From positions 1 through 6,052 of the forward strand of contig SCST01000060.1 of the NCBI GenBank assembly GCA_004299465.1: a DNA stretch of 6,052 nucleotides. The letters are read 5' to 3'. The position numbers and the translations under genes are program-made. Below, piece by piece: positions 1 through 4,946 of this stretch (positions are counted from its first letter, which is position 1; every line of letters begins with the position of its first letter). This stretch comes from Methylovulum sp. (GTDB taxonomy: Bacteria > Pseudomonadota > Gammaproteobacteria > Methylococcales > Methylomonadaceae). The notes under the pieces are model-generated. The model was not told the DNA's origin, searched no databases, and saw nothing but the letters and a program-made list of their open reading frames with translations.

Positions 1-1080
1 ATGGAACAACGCGATACATCCATGCCTGTTGTCGAAAATGCCCAACCGGATGGCGTGCTTGTGATCGGGACTAGCGATGTCGGGCTGCCGTTTACCGCAG
101 TCAAGGACAATCGCTTGGTTGGTTTCGATATTGAGCTTTGTGAAAGATTCGCGGCTTACCTTGGAAAAGCAGCCAAATTTGCGAACATGGATTTCGGTAG
201 CCTGATTGCCGCCGTCTCTACCGGTAAGGCCGATATGATAGCCAGTTCCATCTATGTAACGGAAGAGAGGAAACAACAGATCAATTTTTCCGACTCCTAT
301 TACGAGATGGGCACCAATGCGTTTGCCTTGAAAAAAAATCTTGCCGCCTACGCTGCGGAAGAAAAGGTTCATGGTGAGACACCCCCGTTTTTCACCAGAG
401 TAGCCAACAGTTTTTACAGCAACATCATGTTGGAAAATCGCTATCTCCTGATTTGGGACGGCTTTAAGACGACAGTGATTATTTCGATATTCTCGACCTT
501 ATTTGGCACCCTGCTAGGCGCGCTGGTCTGCTTCATGCGGATGTCGAAACGGGCGGTTCTGAACCTGCCCGCCAGACTCTATATCGATATCCTCCGCGGT
601 ATGCCGGTATTGGTGCTGTTGATGCTGATTTTCTACGTGGTTTTCGCCTCAATCGATATTAACCCGCTGCTGGTCGCAATTATCGCTTTCGGGATGAATT
701 TCGCCGCCTATGTATCAGAAATCTTCAGATCCGGCATCGAGAGCATAGATAAAGGCCAAAGCGAGGCAGGCATCGCGATGGGTTTCACTAAGCTCAAAAC
801 CTTCGTGTACATCATTCTGCCTCAGACTGTGCAGCGTATCTTGCCTGTTTACAAGGGTGAATTTATCTCTCTAGTCAAAATGACATCCATTGTCGGATAC
901 ATAGCCGTCCAGGATTTGACCAAGGCTAGCGACATTATCCGCAGCCGTACTTTCGACGCATTTTTTCCGCTGGTGATGGTCGCGGTACTGTATTTTGTCA
1001 TTGCCTGGATATTGATGCTGGCGTTGGGATACCTGGAGCGGATGACCGATCCGAAATACAAGCGGCGCAAGGCGGTGTAG
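1..1080 (+). CDS. Amino-acid ABC transporter: substrate-binding half-domain fused to permease (5' end probably outside window)
   Basis: Inner-membrane subunit of a polar amino-acid importer. Residues ~17-112 match the first lobe of an SBP_bac_3 binding domain (GTSDVGLPFT, LVGFDIEL, a TGKADMI segment, and TEERKQQINFSDSYY, the usual 'T.ER...FSDPY' motif). The second lobe is absent: after a ~30-residue linker comes a His/Glu/Gln-type permease (residues ~140-359). It has hydrophobic segments near 157-179, 201-218, 222-239 and 322-344, the family's RGMPVLVLL stretch (199-207), and the EAA cytoplasmic loop around residues 240-275 ending in ILPQ, which docks the ATPase. From memory, homologues are much longer, with a complete binding domain before this one, so the ATG at base 1 is probably internal and the gene cut by the window edge. 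The stop lies 2 bp before the ATPase start. Permease assignment is firm; amino-acid specificity is not readable from sequence. Confidence 0.88.
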   Translation: MEQRDTSMPVVENAQPDGVLVIGTSDVGLPFTAVKDNRLVGFDIELCERFAAYLGKAAKFANMDFGSLIAAVSTGKADMIASSIYVTEERKQQINFSDSYYEMGTNAFALKKNLAAYAAEEKVHGETPPFFTRVANSFYSNIMLENRYLLIWDGFKTTVIISIFSTLFGTLLGALVCFMRMSKRAVLNLPARLYIDILRGMPVLVLLMLIFYVVFASIDINPLLVAIIAFGMNFAAYVSEIFRSGIESIDKGQSEAGIAMGFTKLKTFVYIILPQTVQRILPVYKGEFISLVKMTSIVGYIAVQDLTKASDIIRSRTFDAFFPLVMVAVLYFVIAWILMLALGYLERMTDPKYKRRKAV

Positions 1081-1082
1081 CC

Positions 1083-2180
1083 ATGATTAGAATAGAGCAT
1101 CTGTCAAAAAAATTCGGCGATCTAGTCGTATTAAAGGACATTACAACCGAAATAACAAAAGGCGAAGTCGTCTCCATCATTGGCCCTTCCGGTACCGGTA
1201 AGAGCACGCTGTTACGCTGCCTTAACTTGCTGGAACAGCCAAGCGGGGGGAATATTTACATCGACGGCGTGGATATACTGGATAAAACGACCGATGTCGC
1301 CAGCATACGCCAGAAGATGAACATGGTCTTCCAGTCGTTTAATCTTTTTTCGCATCTGTCGGTGATTGAAAACCTGATCCTTGCGCCAGTCAAACTGAAG
1401 GGGATGAACAAACAGGATGCCCAAACCAAAGCACTCGAATTGTTGCGCCTAGTCGGACTCGCCGAAAAAGCCAACAATTATCCGGACGAGCTTTCCGGCG
1501 GTCAGCAGCAGCGCGTGGCTATTGCCCGCTGTCTGGCAATGGAACCGGAAATCATCCTGTTTGACGAACCGACTTCGGCGCTAGACCCCACTATGGTCAG
1601 GGAAGTGCTGTCGGTCATCCGTCGTCTCGCCAAGGAGGGCATGACCATGGCGATAGTCACCCATGAAATGGACTTTGCCAGGGACGTATCAAACCGGGTG
1701 CTGTATATGGACGAGGGGATCATCTACGAAGAAGGCTCACCGGAACAGATTTTTGACGATCCCCAAAAAGAAAACACCCGAACCTTTATCCAAAGGATTC
1801 GTTGTTATACCTGTCGTATCAGTTCGCCTGATTATGACCTGTATGCGATGAATGCCGAAATTGAAGCTTTTTGTGAAAAGCAGATTCTATCGAAGAAAAG
1901 CCAGCACAACTTGCTGTTGCTTGTTGAAGAGTTGTTGCAACTCTACAGACCTTATCTGAAAACGATGGCTCTGGACATCACCATTGCCTATTCGGAAAAG
2001 ACCGAACGCCTTGAGCTTATTTGTGAAAGTGCGGGCCAGAAGGGTAATCCGTTGGACAGTCAAGACTTGAGCGACGATCTGGGGCTAATGATTATCAGAA
2101 ATCTGACCGAAAGCATTAGCTACCAGTGGCTCAACGGCAAAAACCGATTACAATTACTGATTAAAACTAACTTAACTTAA
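1083..2180 (+). CDS. Amino-acid ABC transporter ATPase with C-terminal degenerate HATPase (RsbW-like) domain
   Basis: Cytoplasmic ATPase that energises the upstream permease. Residues 1-~240 form a complete polar-amino-acid-type ATPase: Walker A GPSGTGKST (34-42), Q-loop Gln84, signature LSGGQ (137-141), Walker B IILFDE (157-162), D-loop SALD (165-168), switch His194. Usual members end near residue 240-250, but this protein runs to 365. The extension (~241-365) resembles a GHKL/HATPase fold of RsbW anti-sigma kinases: a helix with LLLVEELLQ (278-286) at the N-box position and DDLGLMIIRNL (331-341) followed by ISYQW and NRLQLLIKT, like the G2 box and terminal strand. The N-box Asn and G1-box Asp are not apparent, so ATP binding or kinase activity there is doubtful and a binding role is more likely. 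ATG follows an AAGGCGG ribosome site; the start is 2 bp after the permease stop. The ATPase call is near certain; the extension is inferred from motif pattern. Confidence 0.93.
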   Translation: MIRIEHLSKKFGDLVVLKDITTEITKGEVVSIIGPSGTGKSTLLRCLNLLEQPSGGNIYIDGVDILDKTTDVASIRQKMNMVFQSFNLFSHLSVIENLILAPVKLKGMNKQDAQTKALELLRLVGLAEKANNYPDELSGGQQQRVAIARCLAMEPEIILFDEPTSALDPTMVREVLSVIRRLAKEGMTMAIVTHEMDFARDVSNRVLYMDEGIIYEEGSPEQIFDDPQKENTRTFIQRIRCYTCRISSPDYDLYAMNAEIEAFCEKQILSKKSQHNLLLLVEELLQLYRPYLKTMALDITIAYSEKTERLELICESAGQKGNPLDSQDLSDDLGLMIIRNLTESISYQWLNGKNRLQLLIKTNLT

Positions 2181-2192
2181 AGAACAACCGTC

Positions 2193-2528
2193 ATGGATTT
2201 GCAGACAAGAACAGAAAACAACGCCATCGTCATAACGATTAGTGGCAGGCTCGATACCGTTACCGCACCGGAGTATGAAAAAAAAATCCTGGAGCTGATT
2301 GAGGGCGGAAACAATCGCTTTGTGGTTGACTTCGAGCAACTTGACTTCATTAGTAGCGCTGGTCTGCGGGTTCTGCTGCTTATGGCCAAGTTGCTAAAGG
2401 AGAAAAACGGGCAGGTACGTTTGGCCAATGTTAAAGGGAACGTCTACTCGGTATTCGAAATGTCCGGATTTACAACGCTATTCAAGATGGAAAATTCCAT
2501 TGCCGCAGCTCTTGCCACGCTCATCTAA
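2193..2528 (+). CDS. STAS-domain protein, anti-sigma-factor-antagonist type
   Basis: A 111-residue single-domain cytoplasmic protein of the SpoIIAA/RsbV class, which switches partners by serine phosphorylation. The whole STAS pattern is present: ISGRLDTVTAPEYEKKI at residues 16-32, the FVVDFEQLDFIS strand-loop (43-54) and SSAGLRVLL (54-62). Aligned with SpoIIAA, Ser55 is the candidate phosphorylation site. The C-terminal half (VRLANVKG, VFEMSGFTTLF) is also typical. It lies 12 bp after the ATPase gene in the same direction, so co-transcription is likely; only a weak purine-rich site (AAAGAA) precedes the ATG. No sigma factor, SpoIIE-type phosphatase or free-standing anti-sigma kinase is visible, so the most economical partner is the HATPase-like tail of the adjacent ATPase. 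The STAS family is secure; the partner is inference. Confidence 0.93.
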   Translation: MDLQTRTENNAIVITISGRLDTVTAPEYEKKILELIEGGNNRFVVDFEQLDFISSAGLRVLLLMAKLLKEKNGQVRLANVKGNVYSVFEMSGFTTLFKMENSIAAALATLI

Positions 2529-2562
2529 AAACCTGCTTAGGCGTTTGCATACCCCTTCCCAT

Positions 2563-2760
2563 TCAAGACAAAAGTGCCTCGAACTCCTCTAAAGGCACTG
2601 GCCTGCCCAACAAGTAAGCTTGGAAATGGACGCAACCATATTTCATAAGGAAGGATTTTTGCTGATCTATTTCAACCCATTCGGCAATCACTAACATTCC
2701 TAAATTGCCGGTCATGACAATAATGGTCTGGACGATAGTGGCTATCTGAGCAATTAGCGG
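2563..2760 (-). pseudogene. Remnant of an EAL-domain (c-di-GMP phosphodiesterase-type) protein, C-terminal end only
   Basis: Reading the minus strand from about 2760 down to a TGA at 2565-2563 gives ~65 codons matching the end of an EAL domain: IVQTIIVM, NLGMLVIAEWVEID, KYGCVHFQAYLLGRPVP, LEEFEALL. In intact domains these read roughly VIAEGVET and GC...QGY..GRP. Here the Gly of AEGVE is Trp and the Gly of QGY is Ala, so the piece is both truncated and diverged. Everything upstream in the gene (the EAL motif, metal ligands, any GGDEF or PAS domain) is missing and is replaced by IS66-like sequence on the other strand. The 5' boundary is fuzzy, about 2740-2765. No start codon or ribosome site belongs to it; it is a relic, not a functional gene. 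Confidence 0.8.
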
Positions 2761-2940
2761 GATAAGCTGATGATCTATTGCTCGAGCGGGGAATTGAACA
2801 TCAGCAATATTCTCGCCAAAAACGCTATCCGTCCTTTCGTAATGGGTCGCACAGCCTGGTTATTTTCAGACACACCCAAAGGCGCCCAAGCTAGTGCCAT
2901 TCATTACTGGTTTAGGAATGAAAAACAGAATTGCCAATGA
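2758..2940 (+). mobile_element. IS66-family transposase remnant (3' part of tnpC-like gene)
   Basis: About 60 plus-strand codons ending at a TGA (2938-2940) match the conserved C-terminal block of IS66 transposases: KLMIYCSSGELNISN, then NAIRPFVMGRTAWLFSDT, then KGAQASAIHY. Intact members have (A/C)ENAIRPF here; this copy has AKNAIRPF, replacing the Glu generally taken as the last acidic residue of the DDE catalytic triad. After SAIHY, where the family continues with something like SLVETAKANG, similarity is lost and a stop follows, suggesting an indel. An in-frame TAG lies just upstream at 2755-2757, and the N-terminal ~450 residues, accessory genes and recognisable terminal inverted repeats are all missing. 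It is a dead fragment lying between an EAL relic and the 3' end of the minus-strand operon. Confidence 0.82.
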
Positions 2941-2964
2941 ACAATAGGTAAACGGATGAAACGG

Positions 2965-3918
2965 TCAATATGAACCCCGCCGCAGGGCCGAATTTTTATA
3001 CACTTCGCGACGCAGGGCATTGATGCTGCCTAGCGGTTCATGGGCTTCTAAGCAATACCACGGATTGTAAGACAGTTGTTCGCCTGCTTCGAATAGCGCC
3101 GCCTGCAAAAAATCCTGCACCGGAAAAGTTAAGCGTCCAACCAAATGCGTAGGGCTTTGCCATACCTGAAACAGATTATCCACCAGATCCGTTTCCAACG
3201 TCTTTGGCTGGATAAAAAAATCGAATTCCAAAGGTGCTTGCAACAAATGCGAATGCAAACGCTCGCGTAAGGTGCGTCCTTTGCCTACTGGCTGGCTTGC
3301 TGGGCGAAACTCATATTTCATTGCGCTTTCGCCGAGCCGATAAGGGGATATGCTGTAGTAATGGTATTGCGCAAGATCGCGGCGCTGGAAATACTGGGAC
3401 AGGGTATAAAGCATGGCCTTCACAAATCCCCAGCGCGCCTTTGCCGGATTGAGGCTGGGAAAAGTGTAAGTTGGCGGGGCGATGTTCAGGGGCGATAACG
3501 CTTTTACACCATCCATTTTTCGCATATACGCCAGCATGTCTTCGGCATCCTGCGCAATAAAGGTGGGTTGATTGATCGTCACGATAGTATGTTCACCTTC
3601 AGGCGCATCGTCACAAACGGCTCCGCTGACATGGTGTATTTTCAACGCCATCCCCCGTGCATCCGGGTAGTTCTCGTTGGCAAAAAGTGAACTTGAAAAA
3701 CGCGCCGTGACCGGGTATTTCTTGGCTTCGAGAAACAGCCCCAGCCGATAGTGATCCGGTATAGAGGGGAATATCTCCAACTCGCCAGCCACATTGGCAA
3801 GTAATGCAGCATGGAATGTCCTCCGATACGTGCCATCAGATTGGATTTTTTGAAAGGTTCCCGAGCAAATGTTGCTGATTTCATCCGCCATTGCGCTGAA
3901 TGGGCAAGTCGTTTTCAT
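2965..3918 (-). CDS. Catalase-fold haem protein (y4iL/mini-catalase-like hydroperoxidase)
   Basis: A 317-residue protein of the catalase-like superfamily, well short of the ~480+ residues of true catalases and matching the short haem-peroxidase/allene-oxide-synthase-like branch. Visible catalase elements in order: distal His36 in RTFHAALLANVAGELEI; the RFSSSL segment (Arg73) and YPDARGMALKIHH (84-96), like catalase VRFS and DPRGFALK; Asn116 in INQPTFIAQD, the likely distal Asn; and a C-terminal NPWYCLEAHEPLG, then LRREVY with the R-x-x-x-Y pattern (Arg303, Tyr307), Tyr307 being the probable proximal haem ligand. No signal peptide is evident, so it is probably cytoplasmic. It may act on organic hydroperoxides rather than, or as well as, H2O2. 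The start overlaps the sulfotransferase stop (ATGA) behind an AGGA site 8 nt upstream. It is the last gene of its operon. Family call strong, substrate unknown. Confidence 0.88.
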   Translation of the reverse strand: MKTTCPFSAMADEISNICSGTFQKIQSDGTYRRTFHAALLANVAGELEIFPSIPDHYRLGLFLEAKKYPVTARFSSSLFANENYPDARGMALKIHHVSGAVCDDAPEGEHTIVTINQPTFIAQDAEDMLAYMRKMDGVKALSPLNIAPPTYTFPSLNPAKARWGFVKAMLYTLSQYFQRRDLAQYHYYSISPYRLGESAMKYEFRPASQPVGKGRTLRERLHSHLLQAPLEFDFFIQPKTLETDLVDNLFQVWQSPTHLVGRLTFPVQDFLQAALFEAGEQLSYNPWYCLEAHEPLGSINALRREVYKNSALRRGSY

Positions 3919-4946
3919 AAGGGGTATCCTAATAATGTTAATCCTGGCTCACACGCTTGGGTGAGTGCAATCCGCTCTGTTTCTGGTAACGCGCTAAACT
4001 TTGAACGTGTCGGTCGGGGTATCAGGCACGCCTCGTCCAGCCACTCAGTATTTTCCAGTTCCGGATTGATAAACCGGATCAATTCTTTCAGTTCTTTGCG
4101 GGGATTTTCTTGAACGGCTTCAAATTTTACCGAAAGCAGGCGATCTTTAGGCAAGGTGTCCAAAATTCCGCAGCCTGACAGGATCATTTGGCTCCACAAT
4201 TTGCCGTATTCCACCAGTGGGAATTCTTGCTTTTTCATCTGTTCGGTATTTAAAAAGGGGAACAGCAGTTTTTCTAGCCACAACTTTTGTGGCCCTATCT
4301 GCGGCTTATGCCAAGATTGGAAAACATCAATACCTAAGCGGTTGGTTTTTTGTAGCATCGCCAGCAAGATACGGAAATTGTGATGCTGGCTCATGGATAT
4401 GGCGGTATCGCGTCCATCGCGAAAAACATGGATCACTTTGGCTTCCGGGAACAGCTCCAATAAGGTCGCCGCGATGATAAAAGAACCGCCCGAACGTTCG
4501 ATCCAAACATCGCGCTGATATTTTTCCGCCAAAGTCTCGAACAAAAATTGATATTGTTCCGCAAGTGGGCGGCTTGGACGCGCCTTCACTACCAATTCTA
4601 GCTCATCGTACAAGGCTTCGTGTTGGTCAGTCAGGTGGGGAAGCGTCACGGCCATCATCGGCGGGATATTATCTGGCGTGAAGCGTGCTTGCGGGCTACC
4701 GTAAGGATATAAGCTTTCATCGACAATAATGCCGCTCTTTAGCATCATGTGCAAAGCCGGCGTTTGCTGGCTTAGTATTTTCCATAGTTGCGGGCCGGAA
4801 GGTGCCTTGTATGCAAAGGCCGCCGATCCCAAGGGGACAAAAAATTCCGATAAACTTAGCACCTTCGGATGCCTGGACAAGATATCGGAAATCATGGTGG
4901 AGCCACATCGCCCCGTACTCAAAATCAATATGGGATTGGTTTTCAT
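3915..4946 (-). CDS. Sulfotransferase family protein (PAPS-dependent type)
   Basis: A 343-residue soluble sulfotransferase, predicted to transfer sulfonate from 3'-phosphoadenosine-5'-phosphosulfate (PAPS) to a hydroxyl or amine. The N-terminus has the P-loop-like 5'-phosphosulfate loop, LSTGRCGSTMISDIL (9-23), directly after the first beta strand. The 3'-phosphate-binding motif is VFRDGRDTAISMS (174-186), with Arg176 and Ser184 at the canonical R-plus-8-S spacing. The C-terminus (RPTRSKFSALPETE through LLGYPL) is typical of Sulfotransf_3-like bacterial enzymes, whose tail closes over the active site. No membrane segment or export signal is clear; the hydrophobic start PILIL is the first strand. 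The gene overlaps both neighbours by 4 bp (ATGA) and sits between two haem enzymes, which suggests an oxygenated product of that pathway as acceptor. The acceptor cannot be told from sequence. Confidence 0.88.
   Translation of the reverse strand: MKTNPILILSTGRCGSTMISDILSRHPKVLSLSEFFVPLGSAAFAYKAPSGPQLWKILSQQTPALHMMLKSGIIVDESLYPYGSPQARFTPDNIPPMMAVTLPHLTDQHEALYDELELVVKARPSRPLAEQYQFLFETLAEKYQRDVWIERSGGSFIIAATLLELFPEAKVIHVFRDGRDTAISMSQHHNFRILLAMLQKTNRLGIDVFQSWHKPQIGPQKLWLEKLLFPFLNTEQMKKQEFPLVEYGKLWSQMILSGCGILDTLPKDRLLSVKFEAVQENPRKELKELIRFINPELENTEWLDEACLIPRPTRSKFSALPETERIALTQACEPGLTLLGYPL
3927..3930 (-). promoter_or_regulatory. Ribosome binding site of the catalase-like gene
   Basis: On the minus strand AGGA is followed by an 8-nt spacer and the ATG at 3918-3916. 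It lies within the sulfotransferase coding end, and the ATG overlaps that gene's TGA. The layout mirrors the previous junction (AGGAT, 7-8 nt, ATGAAAAC), supporting this start and coupled translation. Confidence 0.6.

Noticed and set aside
2573..2599. Inverted repeat AGTGCCT / AGGCACT with a 13-nt loop downstream of the STAS gene, considered as a terminator.
   Set aside because: The stem is only 7 bp, the loop is long, there is no following T-run, and both arms lie in the decayed EAL coding sequence.
2760..2860. Continuation of the minus-strand EAL reading frame into the IS66 region as one longer gene.
   Set aside because: The added codons are the antisense of conserved IS66 residues and show no EAL motif; the plus-strand reading explains this stretch better.
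2948..2965. GTAAACGGATGAAACGGTCA, considered as an IS66 terminal repeat because IS66 ends often start GTAAGCG.
   Set aside because: The orientation is that of a left end whereas the remnant is the right part of the transposase, the match is short, and no partner repeat is visible.
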